Assembly: GCF_037113415.1 (NCBI RefSeq)
Contig: NZ_CP146608.1
Location: 2,376,501 to 2,440,500, forward strand
DNA: 64,000 bases
Source of the DNA: Devosia sp. XK-2
Lineage (GTDB): Bacteria; Pseudomonadota; Alphaproteobacteria; Rhizobiales; Devosiaceae
Direction: 5' to 3'
Under the pieces are notes generated by a model. The model had not been told where the DNA came from. It searched no databases and saw nothing but the letters and a program-made list of their open reading frames with translations. Of the stretch, positions 36,425-45,652 are shown piece after piece. Both the position numbers and the translations under genes were made by a program. The stretch's first letter is position 1; each line of letters starts with the position of its first letter.

Positions 36425-37177
36425 ATGCCCGCCGCCCTCTCCGTTTCCGGTCTCAAGAAATCGTTTGACCGCCCCGTGGTCAAAGGCGTCGATCTGACCA
36501 TTCGACCCGGCGAATTCTATGCCCTTCTGGGCCCCAATGGCGCCGGCAAGACCACGATCCTGCGTATGGTCGCCGGTCTGCTCAAGCCCGACGCCGGTAC
36601 AATATCGATATTGGGCATTGACGCCTTGGCCGATCCGGTTTCCGCCAAACGCCGCATGGCGTGGATTTCCGACGAGCCTATGGTCTACGACCGTCTGACC
36701 CCGCTCGAATATCTCGATTTCGTCGCCGGCCTCTGGCAGGTGGAACCGGCCCGCGCCCGCCAGACCGCCCACGAACTCGTCGACTGGTTGGGCCTGGCAC
36801 CGCATGCCAATCAGCTCTGCGGCGGCTTCTCCAAGGGCATGCTGCAAAAAGTGGCCCTTGCCGGCGCCCTGGTCCACGATCCGGACCTGATCATCCTCGA
36901 TGAACCCCTGACCGGTCTCGATGCCGGATCGGCCCGTCAGGTCAAGGACGTCCTGCGCAGCAAGACCGCCTCGGGCGTCACGGTCATCATGACAACCCAT
37001 ATCCTCGAGGTCGCCGAACGCATGGCCGAACGCATCGGCGTTATCGCGGAGGGGCGCCTGATTGCCGAGGGCACGCTGGCCGAACTGCGCGCGCGCATCG
37101 GCCGCGAAACCACGCTTGAGGAGATTTTTCTTGATCTCGTGGCCGAGGGCGAAGCGGCCGGTCAGGACGCAGCGTGA
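36425..37177 (+). CDS. ABC transporter ATP-binding protein
   Basis: This 250-residue ATPase belongs to the CcmA-type group that pairs with a separate membrane subunit. Walker A is GPNGAGKTT (near residue 38), the signature is a variant, GGFSKGMLQKV, which is typical of ABC-2 exporters, and Walker B is LIILDEPLTGLD. Its last codons overlap the permease start in a GTGA arrangement, so the two are translationally coupled. Efflux is inferred from the subclass; the substrate is not evident. Confidence 0.9.
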   Translation: MPAALSVSGLKKSFDRPVVKGVDLTIRPGEFYALLGPNGAGKTTILRMVAGLLKPDAGTISILGIDALADPVSAKRRMAWISDEPMVYDRLTPLEYLDFVAGLWQVEPARARQTAHELVDWLGLAPHANQLCGGFSKGMLQKVALAGALVHDPDLIILDEPLTGLDAGSARQVKDVLRSKTASGVTVIMTTHILEVAERMAERIGVIAEGRLIAEGTLAELRARIGRETTLEEIFLDLVAEGEAAGQDAA

Positions 37178-38715
37178 ACTTCGTCCCGGCCTCCCTGCCC
37201 TGGCTTGCGGCACACGAATTGCGGCTCGCCTGGCGCGACGTCATGGCCATGATGACGGGCGGCCACCGCACACGCCTGGTCGGTTGGGTTATCGGTGGCG
37301 GTGCAGTATTCGGCCTCATGCTGCTGATCGCCTGGTTCTCCATCCGCCCCTGGGTCGAGGCCGGCATTCTCATCGACAAGCAGACCCTGGTGCTGATATC
37401 CGGCATGGGTCTGCTGTTCTGGACCGTCACCCTGTCCCAGGCCCTCGAAGCAGTCACCCGCGTCTATTATGGCCGCTCCGATCTCGATCTCATCCTCTCC
37501 TCCCCTGCCTCCAGCGCCCGCCTCTTTGCCGTGCGCGCCGCAACGGTCTTTGTCTCCACCGCCACGCTCGGCCTGCTGTTGATCAGTCCGCTGGTTTTCG
37601 CCCTCGTGGCCCAGGATGGACCGCGCTGGCTCTCCGCGTTCCTCGCTCTTCTGGCCCTGGCCGCCCTTTCTGTTGCCCTTGCCATGGCCATGACCCGGCT
37701 GCTCTTCCGCATTGCCGGGCCGCGCCGCACCCGGCTCATCGCCCAGATCGTCGCCGGCATTGTCGGCGCCGGTTTTGTCATCGGCATTCAGGCCGCCGCC
37801 ATTCTCTCCCATGAAGGCTTTTCACGCCTGGCCTTCTTCCAGTCCCAGGCTCTTGTCGCCGCCGCGCCGGAACTCGACAGCCCGCTTTGGCTTCCCGCCC
37901 GCGCCATTTTGGGCGAACCACTGCCGGCCTTGCTGTTCACGGGTTCGGCCGCCATCATTCTGGTTCTCGCCATCGCCTTCATCGCCCCAAGCTATGGACG
38001 CCTCGCCACGGCCGCCGCGGGGCTCAATCACATCCGCAACCAGCGCCGCCCATCGCGCCACGCCTTTACGGCAACCAGCCAGCGGCGGGCCCTTCGTCGC
38101 AAGGAATTCATGCTGCTCCGGCGCGACCCGTGGCTGCTTTCGCAAACCCTGATGCAATTGCTCTATCTGGTTCCGCCGGCCCTGCTGCTCTGGATCAATT
38201 ATGGATCCGCATCGGGCGATGGCACATTCATCGTCATCGTGCCGGTCCTGGTCATGGCATGCGGTCAATTGGCCGGCGGCCTCGCCTGGCTTGCCATTTC
38301 GGGCGAGGATGCCCATGATCTGGTTGCTACCGCGCCATTGACCCGGGCCACCATCCTGCGCGCCAAGATCGAGGCCGTACTGATCGTCATACTCGCCGTC
38401 ATGGCGCCGTTGCTGGTATTGATCAGCTTCGCTGCCTGGCCCATGGCCGCCATAATTGCCATTTGCGCGGCCGCCGCGGCCTCGGCCTCCACAGCCATCC
38501 AGCTCTGGTTCCGCGTCACCGCCAAACGATCAATGTTTCGCCGCCGCCAGGTCGCGTCGCGCGCCGCAACGCTGAGCGAGGCATTTTCATCCATTCTCTG
38601 GGCGGGCACTGGTGCCCTATGGGCCGCCGGTTTGCCGCTATTCGCTCTCGCGCCCGCATTTCTGGCCCTGGGCGTCCTGGGGCTCGCCAGGCTTCTGGCG
38701 CCCCGCTCAGCCTGA
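37174..38715 (+). CDS. ABC transporter permease
   Basis: The 513-residue protein has about twelve hydrophobic segments and no recognisable binding-protein or peptidase domain. It resembles a poorly characterised group of alphaproteobacterial ABC-2-like permeases. Landmarks include a cytoplasmic basic stretch (RNQRRPSRHAFTATSQRRAL) and the conserved-looking MLLRRDPWLLSQTLMQLLYL just after it. The GTG start lies in the stop codon of the ATPase gene. Together they form a two-gene exporter of unknown substrate. Confidence 0.82.
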   Translation: MNFVPASLPWLAAHELRLAWRDVMAMMTGGHRTRLVGWVIGGGAVFGLMLLIAWFSIRPWVEAGILIDKQTLVLISGMGLLFWTVTLSQALEAVTRVYYGRSDLDLILSSPASSARLFAVRAATVFVSTATLGLLLISPLVFALVAQDGPRWLSAFLALLALAALSVALAMAMTRLLFRIAGPRRTRLIAQIVAGIVGAGFVIGIQAAAILSHEGFSRLAFFQSQALVAAAPELDSPLWLPARAILGEPLPALLFTGSAAIILVLAIAFIAPSYGRLATAAAGLNHIRNQRRPSRHAFTATSQRRALRRKEFMLLRRDPWLLSQTLMQLLYLVPPALLLWINYGSASGDGTFIVIVPVLVMACGQLAGGLAWLAISGEDAHDLVATAPLTRATILRAKIEAVLIVILAVMAPLLVLISFAAWPMAAIIAICAAAAASASTAIQLWFRVTAKRSMFRRRQVASRAATLSEAFSSILWAGTGALWAAGLPLFALAPAFLALGVLGLARLLAPRSA

Positions 38716-38796
38716 AGCCGCGCGTTCCGCCCCTTGACGGATAATGCCGCGACCGCCAAGGCTACCGCTCCCCACCCGGCAATGCACAAGCCCGCC

Positions 38797-39264
38797 ATGA
38801 CCGCACTGACCTTCCGCGACGCAACACCGGCCGACATCCCGGTTATTCTGACATTGAGCCACGCGGGAGATGCGCGTGGCGCCCAAACCCCTCCGCTCGA
38901 TCCCACGAGCCTTTCGGATCCGCGCTATCGGGCCGCTTTCGCCCAGATTGCAGCCAGTCCCGAGCACCGCCTCATCGTTGCCGAAACCAATGGTGAGGTG
39001 GTCGGCACGTTGCAGATCAGCATTATTCCCGGCCTTCCGCGCTTCGGCATGAAGCGCGGCCTATTGGAAAACGTGCACATTCGCGCCGACCAGCGCGGCA
39101 ACGGGCTCGGGACGAAAATGGTACAATGGGCCCTCGATCTTTGCCGCGAGGCCGGTTGCGGCATGGTCCAGCTTACGTCCAACAAGGTTCGGCTCGACGC
39201 CCATCGCTTCTACGAAAAGCTGGGGTTCGAGGCCAGCCACGAGGGATTCAAGCTTTTCCTCTAG
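38797..39264 (+). CDS. GNAT-family N-acetyltransferase
   Basis: The 155-residue protein has the GNAT fold, with the acetyl-CoA pyrophosphate loop in ENVHIRADQRGNGLGTKMVQ (consensus RxxGxG/A, here RGNGLG) and the C-terminal HRFYEKLGFEASHEGFKLFL. The start is uncertain: I use the ATG at 38797, while in-frame ATG at 38782 and TTG at 38734 would add 5 and 21 residues without a better ribosome-binding site. The substrate is not evident. Confidence 0.85.
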   Translation: MTALTFRDATPADIPVILTLSHAGDARGAQTPPLDPTSLSDPRYRAAFAQIAASPEHRLIVAETNGEVVGTLQISIIPGLPRFGMKRGLLENVHIRADQRGNGLGTKMVQWALDLCREAGCGMVQLTSNKVRLDAHRFYEKLGFEASHEGFKLFL

Positions 39265-39295
39265 CGCCCGGCGCGTCTGACTGTGCCAAACAAGG

Positions 39296-39469
39296 CTATA
39301 GCAGCACGGCCACGCCGGTCAGCGCCAGCACCAGGATGATGACGATCCCGATCAGCATGATAGCGGCCACCAGCTTTGCCAGCGTCGCCGCAGCACCAGC
39401 CAGGCCGGTAAATCCCATGGCGCCGGCCACCAGGGCAACGATCACGAGAATAAGCAGCAATTGCAGCAT
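39296..39469 (-). CDS. DUF1328 (YtjA-like) small membrane protein
   Basis: This 57-residue protein is almost entirely hydrophobic with two membrane helices, starting MLQLLLILVIVALVAGAMGF and containing the family GFTGLAGAAATLAKLV segment. DUF1328 proteins are small inner-membrane proteins linked to stress responses; no activity is known. The ATG at 39469 is used rather than 39532, because the longer N-terminus is hydrophilic and unlike the family. Confidence 0.88.
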   Translation of the reverse strand: MLQLLLILVIVALVAGAMGFTGLAGAAATLAKLVAAIMLIGIVIILVLALTGVAVLL

Positions 39470-39581
39470 GGGATTGTCCTGACCTTTGATAGGTATTGGC
39501 TGGTAACGTCGCCAATGCTCGCTCTGTTCCACCCGGCGACCAAATCCGATCTTAACCGGATATCAGTGCACCTCGCACACA

Positions 39582-41930
39582 ATGCCCCGGCATGGGGAGA
39601 ACGCTTTGCGGCACTTGATCAGATGGGGCGTGGCCACTGCGACAATGCTGGTGCTGCTGGCATTGACACAGACAGGCATGCTTGCCTCGCTCGACCACCG
39701 GCTGACAGACTGGCGACTGACCATCGCCTCCCACCCGGTGAGCGACACCACCATTGTGGTCGAGATCGACAGTGCCAGCCTTGCCGAAATCGGTGTCTGG
39801 CCTTGGCCGCGCGGCCTGCATGCCACCCTGCTCGACCGGCTCTTGGCAGCGGGCGTTGACGAGGTCGCCTTCGATATCGACTTTTCCAGCAGCAGCGACC
39901 CCTTCGACGACGCTCTGTTCACAGCGGCCCTGGAGCGGGCGGGCGGTTATGCCTGGCTCGCTGCCTTCGCCCAAACCGGCGCCGACGGACAGCTGTATTT
40001 TTCCCGCCCACTGCCCGAATTCGCCGCTGCCGCCGATCCGGTCCTGGTCAATGTGCTGCTCGATCCCCTGACCGGCACCGCCCACAGCCTGCCCATTGCA
40101 GCCACTGACGCCGAGGGCACCATCCCGGCACTTGCAGTCCAACTGGCTCGGGTCTCCGGACCGCTCCCCGATATACTGGAGATTGATTTCAGCCTCGATC
40201 TGGCAGGCCTTCAGCGGGTCAGCTTTACTGATATCCTCTATGGCCGCGTCGATCCGGCCATTCTGGCCGGCAAACAGATCATTGTCGGCGCCAGCGCCAT
40301 TGAACTGCGCGATTTTTTCACGGTGCCCCGCTATGGTGTCATCCCCGGTCCCGTGCTTCAGGCCTTGACCCTCGAAACGCTCAAGGCCGGTCGTGTCCTG
40401 ACCAATCTGGGTAGCCTTCCCGGGACAGTAATCGTTTTCGCGCTGGTCCTGATATCGCTGTTCTGGCTACGCAAAGCCAGATTGCCCGTCATTTTTGTTG
40501 CGCTGGTCGCAATCTCGCTGATTGGCGAAGCACTGGCCGCACTTGCCTTTGCGCAGGCCGGGCTGATGATCAGCACGGCAAGCCTGCATATGGGCCTTTT
40601 CCTGTTGCTCGGCCTGGCCGTGGCGGACAATGGCTACCACCACCTTCAGGCCCGCCGCAGCGCCCAGCAACGGCTGCAATTCATGGCAACCCACGATGCG
40701 GCAACAGGTTTGCTCTCGCGCCAGGGCCTGATCGAACTACCACCCCATGCCACCCCGCAATTACTCGTGCTGCTGCAACTCCAGGCCACCGATGAGCTGC
40801 GGGCAACGCTGGGGCACGACGTGGTGGAAAATGTCATCCGCCAGTTCGCCCACCGCCTCTCCCATGCCGGGTTTGCCGAAATCGCCAGGACAGCCCCCTC
40901 CACCTTCGCCCTGGCGAACCCCGACAATGGCGACGCCGACCAAATGTCCCGCATTGCCCGCCAGCTCTGTTCGAGCCTGTCTGGCGAATATCACGCCGAC
41001 GAACATCACCTACATGTGGAGATCGTCGCCGGCTATGCGTCGGGCGCGGACAGCCGCGACGAATTGCTCAACCGCGCGGAGATCGCGCTCATTCAGGCGC
41101 GGGCCGACAGGGTCAAGGCGCGCGGCTTCAGCCCGTCCGACCAGACCGCGCTCGATCGCCACCGGCAACTGGACCGTGACCTGCGCCGGGCGCTGAGCCG
41201 CAACCAGTTACGGCTCAATTTCCAGCCGCAGGTCGACCTCAGGACCCGCAATATCATCGGCGCCGAGGCCCTGATGCGCTGGGACCATCCCGAACTGGGC
41301 TCGGTGTCCCCTACCGAGTTCATTCCCCTGGCCGAAGAGACCGGTCTTATCGTCGAATTGGGCCGCTGGATTCTCCGCGAGGCCTGTCAGCAGGCGGCAT
41401 CCTGGCCCAGCCCGATAACCGTCGCTGTCAATGTCTCCCCCGTCCAGTTCCACCAGGCCGATATTGCCGTCACCGTCGCCGCCGCCCTGCATCGCTCCGG
41501 CCTGCCTGCCTCCCGGCTCGAACTCGAGATCACCGAAAGTAGCCGCGTCACCGACCCGGCCCGTGTGCATGCCGTCATGTGGCAATTGCGCAAACTGGGC
41601 GTGCGCCTGGCCATTGACGATTTCGGCACCGGTTATTCTTCGCTGAGCTATTTCCGCGATCTGCCATTCGATCTGGTCAAGATCGACCAGAGCTTTGTGC
41701 GCGATCGCACATCGGCGGCGGACCGTAGCCTGCTTGCCGCCATCATCGATCTGTCGGCGAAAATGGATAAGCTCACTATCGCCGAAGGCGTGGAGGATGA
41801 AAACGCCGCCCGTCTATTGGCGGAGATGGGCTGCACCTACGGCCAGGGCTATTATTTCAGCCGGCCAATTTCCGGCACGGATCTTTGCGATCTTTTGACC
41901 CAGCCCGCACAGCGCGAGCAGACTGGCTGA
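39582..41930 (+). CDS. CHASE2 sensor with degenerate GGDEF and EAL domains (c-di-GMP phosphodiesterase)
   Basis: The 782-residue protein starts with one membrane helix, then a periplasmic CHASE2 domain (about 40-290), then three membrane helices (290-360). A GGDEF-like domain follows (about 370-510); no GGDEF signature is present, so it is probably regulatory. The EAL domain (about 530-780) has GAEALMRWDHPELG, the ESSRVTD and IDDFGTGYSSLSY motifs, and KIDQSFVRD, so it looks active against c-di-GMP. The start may instead be the TTG at 39606, which has GGGGAG six bases upstream. It ends exactly where the FecR-type gene ends. Confidence 0.9.
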   Translation: MPRHGENALRHLIRWGVATATMLVLLALTQTGMLASLDHRLTDWRLTIASHPVSDTTIVVEIDSASLAEIGVWPWPRGLHATLLDRLLAAGVDEVAFDIDFSSSSDPFDDALFTAALERAGGYAWLAAFAQTGADGQLYFSRPLPEFAAAADPVLVNVLLDPLTGTAHSLPIAATDAEGTIPALAVQLARVSGPLPDILEIDFSLDLAGLQRVSFTDILYGRVDPAILAGKQIIVGASAIELRDFFTVPRYGVIPGPVLQALTLETLKAGRVLTNLGSLPGTVIVFALVLISLFWLRKARLPVIFVALVAISLIGEALAALAFAQAGLMISTASLHMGLFLLLGLAVADNGYHHLQARRSAQQRLQFMATHDAATGLLSRQGLIELPPHATPQLLVLLQLQATDELRATLGHDVVENVIRQFAHRLSHAGFAEIARTAPSTFALANPDNGDADQMSRIARQLCSSLSGEYHADEHHLHVEIVAGYASGADSRDELLNRAEIALIQARADRVKARGFSPSDQTALDRHRQLDRDLRRALSRNQLRLNFQPQVDLRTRNIIGAEALMRWDHPELGSVSPTEFIPLAEETGLIVELGRWILREACQQAASWPSPITVAVNVSPVQFHQADIAVTVAAALHRSGLPASRLELEITESSRVTDPARVHAVMWQLRKLGVRLAIDDFGTGYSSLSYFRDLPFDLVKIDQSFVRDRTSAADRSLLAAIIDLSAKMDKLTIAEGVEDENAARLLAEMGCTYGQGYYFSRPISGTDLCDLLTQPAQREQTG

Positions 41931-42977
41931 CTAAAGCGTCAGCCCCAACTTGAGACCATGGCCGCCGCCATTACCAACGCTCACGGCGACATCGGCGCCA
42001 AGGCCCTTGTCGTGGCCATTGGCGTTGCCGTTACCATTGCCATGACCGGGATCGACGGCGGCCCTTGCATCGCTACCGCCATTACCGTTGCCATTGCCAT
42101 TACCGTTGCCGCCGCCACGGTCCACAGAAGCGCCCGCGCCGCCATTGCCATTTTCGCCGCCCTGACCAGTGCCATTGCGGTGGCCATTTCCGTTGCCATG
42201 GTCGGCGGAAGCACCGGCGCCGCCATTGCCGTTTCCATTCCCGTTATTGGCGCGAACACTGGCGCTGACAGCATTGCCCTGCCCGCCGGCATTCACGCTA
42301 GCATTGATATTGGGAACGGCGCGCGTCTTTACCGCCTCCATGGCATCCGTCGCCGCCAGTGCGCCGCTCAGCACCGCTTCGCGGGCCACAGCCGGCACCG
42401 GCGCACCCTCGATCAGGAAAACCGCTCTGTCCGATCCCGGCCCGGCAATATCGAGGGGCACATCCCGGCTCGCCGTCGCCGACTGCCCCGGCGTCACATC
42501 GACCACCATGCCGTGCACGCCGTCCTGCGCCTGCACCACGCCATTGTCGACATCCACGCGCGCCAGGCCGCCCCGATAGGTCACCGTAAACTGCGTACCC
42601 TTGACGACCGCAGCCAGCACCGGCGTCTGCACGGAGAAATGCTGCACATTGCGCTTTTCGGCGGTAATCGTCACCTCGCCGCGGCTCTGGATGACACTGG
42701 TCATCTTCTGCCCGGCCGCATCGCGCACGGCGATCTCGGTATCGGCGGCCAGGGCGATCCGCTCCTGCCCGCGAACCAGTTCCACGCGGCCATCGCCTGC
42801 CGTGCGGATTTTGCCGCCATCGGGGACGATGTCGCCGCGTTGCAGCACGACCCAATTGCCATGTTCAAATTGCATGACGCCGCCACGCAAGCGCTCAGCG
42901 ATCCACTCGTCTGCCATTGCGACAGAGCTCAACGACGCCAGAACGAGGACCGCGAATATGGACTTGCCGACGCGCAT
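41931..42977 (-). CDS. FecR-domain periplasmic protein with Gly/Asn-rich tail
   Basis: This 348-residue protein has a Sec signal peptide (MRVGKSIFAVLVLASLSSVAMA) and a FecR domain (about 25-160) with GDIVPDGGKIRTAGDGRVEL and AVVKGTQFTVTYRGGLARVDV. The C-terminal third is a low-complexity Gly/Asn-rich region with repeated GNGNGN and GGAGASAD/VDRG units, which may be extended and surface-exposed. FecR proteins often accompany CHASE2 receptors; here the convergent neighbour is a CHASE2-EAL protein and the two stop codons are adjacent with no gap. Confidence 0.85.
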   Translation of the reverse strand: MRVGKSIFAVLVLASLSSVAMADEWIAERLRGGVMQFEHGNWVVLQRGDIVPDGGKIRTAGDGRVELVRGQERIALAADTEIAVRDAAGQKMTSVIQSRGEVTITAEKRNVQHFSVQTPVLAAVVKGTQFTVTYRGGLARVDVDNGVVQAQDGVHGMVVDVTPGQSATASRDVPLDIAGPGSDRAVFLIEGAPVPAVAREAVLSGALAATDAMEAVKTRAVPNINASVNAGGQGNAVSASVRANNGNGNGNGGAGASADHGNGNGHRNGTGQGGENGNGGAGASVDRGGGNGNGNGNGNGGSDARAAVDPGHGNGNGNANGHDKGLGADVAVSVGNGGGHGLKLGLTL

Positions 42978-43135
42978 GGGTTCCTACCTCCATCACGGGC
43001 TCCTGCCCGCCTTGTGGAAATAGCTTCGCAATGCAAACCCCTAACGACCCATTAATTCGGCCATTTCCGGGCCTGCCGCTCGCCTTCGGTGATATGCAAG
43101 GGTTAATGCACTGCTGCCCGATTTTAGCAAATATG

Positions 43136-44056
43136 CTAGAATTCAAGCCCCGCCGGGACCGGCGGCGGCGCATGCAGCACCGTGATCCGCACCCGCTCAT
43201 TGGCCGCCATATAGGGGTCGTTGGGGAAGAAGGGTTCATCGGTAGCCCGGCCCGACACCGCCTTGAAGCGATCATCGCTCATACCGAATTCGCCCAGAAT
43301 AGACCGCACCACATTGGCTCGGTCTGCCGAAAGCTCCCAGGGACCATAGCGCGGATTGTCATAGCGTCCGCCCGCGGCCGTGTGCCCAGAGATCGTCACC
43401 TGCGCATTGAGCTGCTGCAGGATGGGGCCGATAGCGGCAATGGCTGCGCGCGTCTGCTCCAGCGGATATTTCGACCCCTCGGGGAACATCGGCCGTCCCT
43501 GCTGATCGACAATCTGGATATCGAGGCCATCCTTGGTCTCTTCAATCAGCAGGTTGTCCATGAAGGGCGTGACCTCGGGCAGTGATTGCCAGGCCTGCTT
43601 GATGCTGGCCGCCGCGCTATGGAACGCCTGAGCCTCCAGAGACTGCAGATTGAACTCGCTGTCGCTGCTGGCGCGCTGTTCGCTGCCCTGCTGCCGGGCC
43701 GCGCCGCCAATATGGGTGTCGGTGGTGCCCTGGTCCGAGCTCTGCGGCGAAGCCGGTCGGTCCTCGATCACATCCGCTGACGAGCCGGACATCTGGCTGC
43801 CCGAATTATCCATGGCACTGCCGCCCATCACCCCGCCCGCGCCGCTGGTCGTTGTGCTGAGCGAGGCTGGCGCGAAATAATTGGCCAGGCCTTCCTTCTG
43901 CTCGGGCGTCGTCATGCTGATCAGCCACATCAGCAGGAAGAAGGCCATCATCGCCGTCACAAAGTCGGCATAGGCAATCTTCCAGGCGCCGCCATGATGG
44001 GCGTGCTTGTTCTTTTTTACCTTCTTGATGATGATCGGCTGATCGTAATTCGCCAT
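43136..44056 (-). CDS. motB: flagellar motor stator protein MotB
   Basis: MotB is the peptidoglycan-anchored half of the proton-driven stator. The 306-residue protein has one membrane helix with the essential proton-binding Asp in AYADFVTAMMAFFLLMWL (near residue 31), a plug and a Ser/Gly-rich linker (about 70-135), and an OmpA-type peptidoglycan-binding domain at the C-terminus with VTISGHTAAGG and LSADRANVVRSIL. It follows motA (25 bp) on the same strand. No other flagellar gene is in the window. Confidence 0.95.
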   Translation of the reverse strand: MANYDQPIIIKKVKKNKHAHHGGAWKIAYADFVTAMMAFFLLMWLISMTTPEQKEGLANYFAPASLSTTTSGAGGVMGGSAMDNSGSQMSGSSADVIEDRPASPQSSDQGTTDTHIGGAARQQGSEQRASSDSEFNLQSLEAQAFHSAAASIKQAWQSLPEVTPFMDNLLIEETKDGLDIQIVDQQGRPMFPEGSKYPLEQTRAAIAAIGPILQQLNAQVTISGHTAAGGRYDNPRYGPWELSADRANVVRSILGEFGMSDDRFKAVSGRATDEPFFPNDPYMAANERVRITVLHAPPPVPAGLEF

Positions 44057-44081
44057 TCTGGCTTACCCGCTTTTCCCTCTA

Positions 44082-44945
44082 TCACGCCGTCGCTGGCAGG
44101 GCGGCGGTGGCGGCTTCCACTTCGGCAAAGCTCGGGCGCACCTCGCTCATTAGTGCCTTGCGGGCGAACTCGATGGCCATGACCGGCGGCTGCCCGCCGA
44201 TATGGGCCAGAAGGCCAACCTTGAGCGAGAGGAAGTATTTCGCCTCCGCCTCGAACGTATTCTTGAGCGACTGGGCCATCGGGCCGAAGAAACCATAGGC
44301 GACGAACACACCGAAAAACGTACCCACCAATGCGCCGCCGATCAGGTGGCCAAGCACTTCGGGCGGCTCGGTAATGGCGCCCATGGTCTTGATCACGCCC
44401 AGCACCGCAGCCACGATGCCGAGGGCAGGCGTACCATCGGCAATAGCCTGCATAGCCGAAACCAGGCGCTCCTGCTCCTGGTGATGGGTCTCCAGTTCCT
44501 CATCCATCAGCGCGTCCATCTCATGCACATTATTGGACCCCATGGTCACCATGCGCATGTAGTCGCACACGAACTCCACCGCGTGGTGGTTCTTGGCAAA
44601 GGTCGGGAAGGCGTTGAACAGCGTGGAGTTATGCGGGTCCTCGATATGCGCTTCGATACCCAGAATGCCCTTTTGCTGGATGAGCTTATACATCGAGAAC
44701 TGCAGGCCCAGCAGCTCGACATAGGCGGCCTTGTTGTATTTGGGCCCTTTGAACAGGGTCCCGAACATCATCGGCACCGCCTTGAGCACCGGTCCGCCAT
44801 TGGCAATGATGAAGGCGCCAATCGCCGCGCCCAGAATGATCACGAATTCGAAGGGCTGCCAGAGCACTTCGATATGCCCACCCATCGCCGAATAGCCGCC
44901 GAACACACAACCGAAGACGACCAGGATACCGATAATCAGACGCAT
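44082..44945 (-). CDS. motA: flagellar motor stator protein MotA
   Basis: MotA forms the stator with MotB and drives torque generation. The 287-residue protein has four membrane helices: two near residues 1-50 and two near 170-230, with the long cytoplasmic loop in between. Family landmarks are LWQPFEFVIILGAAIGAF, the FVCDYMRMVTMGSNN segment and the helix-3 sequence ADGTPALGIVAAVLGVIKTMG. It heads the motA-motB pair. Confidence 0.96.
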   Translation of the reverse strand: MRLIIGILVVFGCVFGGYSAMGGHIEVLWQPFEFVIILGAAIGAFIIANGGPVLKAVPMMFGTLFKGPKYNKAAYVELLGLQFSMYKLIQQKGILGIEAHIEDPHNSTLFNAFPTFAKNHHAVEFVCDYMRMVTMGSNNVHEMDALMDEELETHHQEQERLVSAMQAIADGTPALGIVAAVLGVIKTMGAITEPPEVLGHLIGGALVGTFFGVFVAYGFFGPMAQSLKNTFEAEAKYFLSLKVGLLAHIGGQPPVMAIEFARKALMSEVRPSFAEVEAATAALPATA

Positions 44946-45068
44946 GGGGGCTTACTCGAACGCGGATACAAACAAGGCATCAGGGGCCGATACGCAGCCC
45001 CCGCGCCTCGCATAATGGTCCGCTCAGGCTTAACAGGGCGTGTATAGCCCGCGCCTCAATTGCCCCGA

Positions 45069-45467
45069 TCAGTCTGTGCTATGGGCAAATTCCGGCCGCC
45101 CTTGCCCGGTCTGGCTATGGGTGTGCTGCACCAGGGGCCGGATTTCCATTCGCCCATATTTCAGGATCGGATCGTCCTCAAACAGGGGCGTCAAAGCCTC
45201 GACACTCTCGACCTCAAGCAGCAGGAATCCGGCGACCACTTCCTTGCTTTCCGCATAAGGACCGTCAAGCGTGATCAGCTCCCCATTGGCAAAGCGCAAT
45301 ACCCGACCGGTCTCCGGCGCGGCCAGGGGCGAGGCGAAGATCAGATGGCCGCTGGCCCGTAATTTGTGGTCATGTTCGATTGTTGCATCGTCGAGCCGCC
45401 GGAAGTCCTCCGCGCTCATTCCGTCCATTGCGCCGGGATCGATATAGACAAGGGCCATAAACTGCAT
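45069..45467 (-). CDS. YciI-family (YCII-related) protein
   Basis: The 132-residue protein has the ferredoxin-like fold of YCII-related proteins. The family pattern is in MQFMALVYID, the central SGHLIFASPLAAPETGRVLR and DGPYAESKEVVAGFLLLEVES, and the ending MEIRPL. Such proteins are often encoded next to ECF sigma factors, but none is nearby here. The ATG at 45467 has GGAGG upstream and replaces a longer frame that begins at 45536. Confidence 0.87.
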   Translation of the reverse strand: MQFMALVYIDPGAMDGMSAEDFRRLDDATIEHDHKLRASGHLIFASPLAAPETGRVLRFANGELITLDGPYAESKEVVAGFLLLEVESVEALTPLFEDDPILKYGRMEIRPLVQHTHSQTGQGRPEFAHSTD

Positions 45468-45590
45468 CGCACGCCTCCAATCATGGTTTGACCATACGAC
45501 GAACGATGTCGGTCGATTTCGACCGTCCGCGGACAATGACGAATAATGGCCTCACTCCCGTTGACGGGTTGCGAACCGGCCCTAAAGGGC

Positions 45591-45613
45591 AAACCTCTCC
45601 GGTGGAGAGGTTT
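45591..45613 (+). repeat. two-hairpin element family, copy E (hairpin 1 only)
   Basis: Ten-nt arms AAACCTCTCC and GGAGAGGTTT pair perfectly around GGT, sharing the CTCC-GGT-GGAG core with the copies at 1596, 6251 and 6326. A hairpin 2 is not recognisable. It lies between the YghU and YciI genes and is preceded by GAACCGGCCCT, the motif that also opens the repeats at 56503 and 57412. Confidence 0.72.
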
Positions 45614-45652
45614 GAAGGCGAAAGACCGGAGGGATGGGATGTCTGTCCCTGC

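Noticed and set aside
42000..42290. Short repeated GCCATTACC-like units
   Set aside because: They encode the Gly/Asn-rich tail of the FecR protein on the minus strand.
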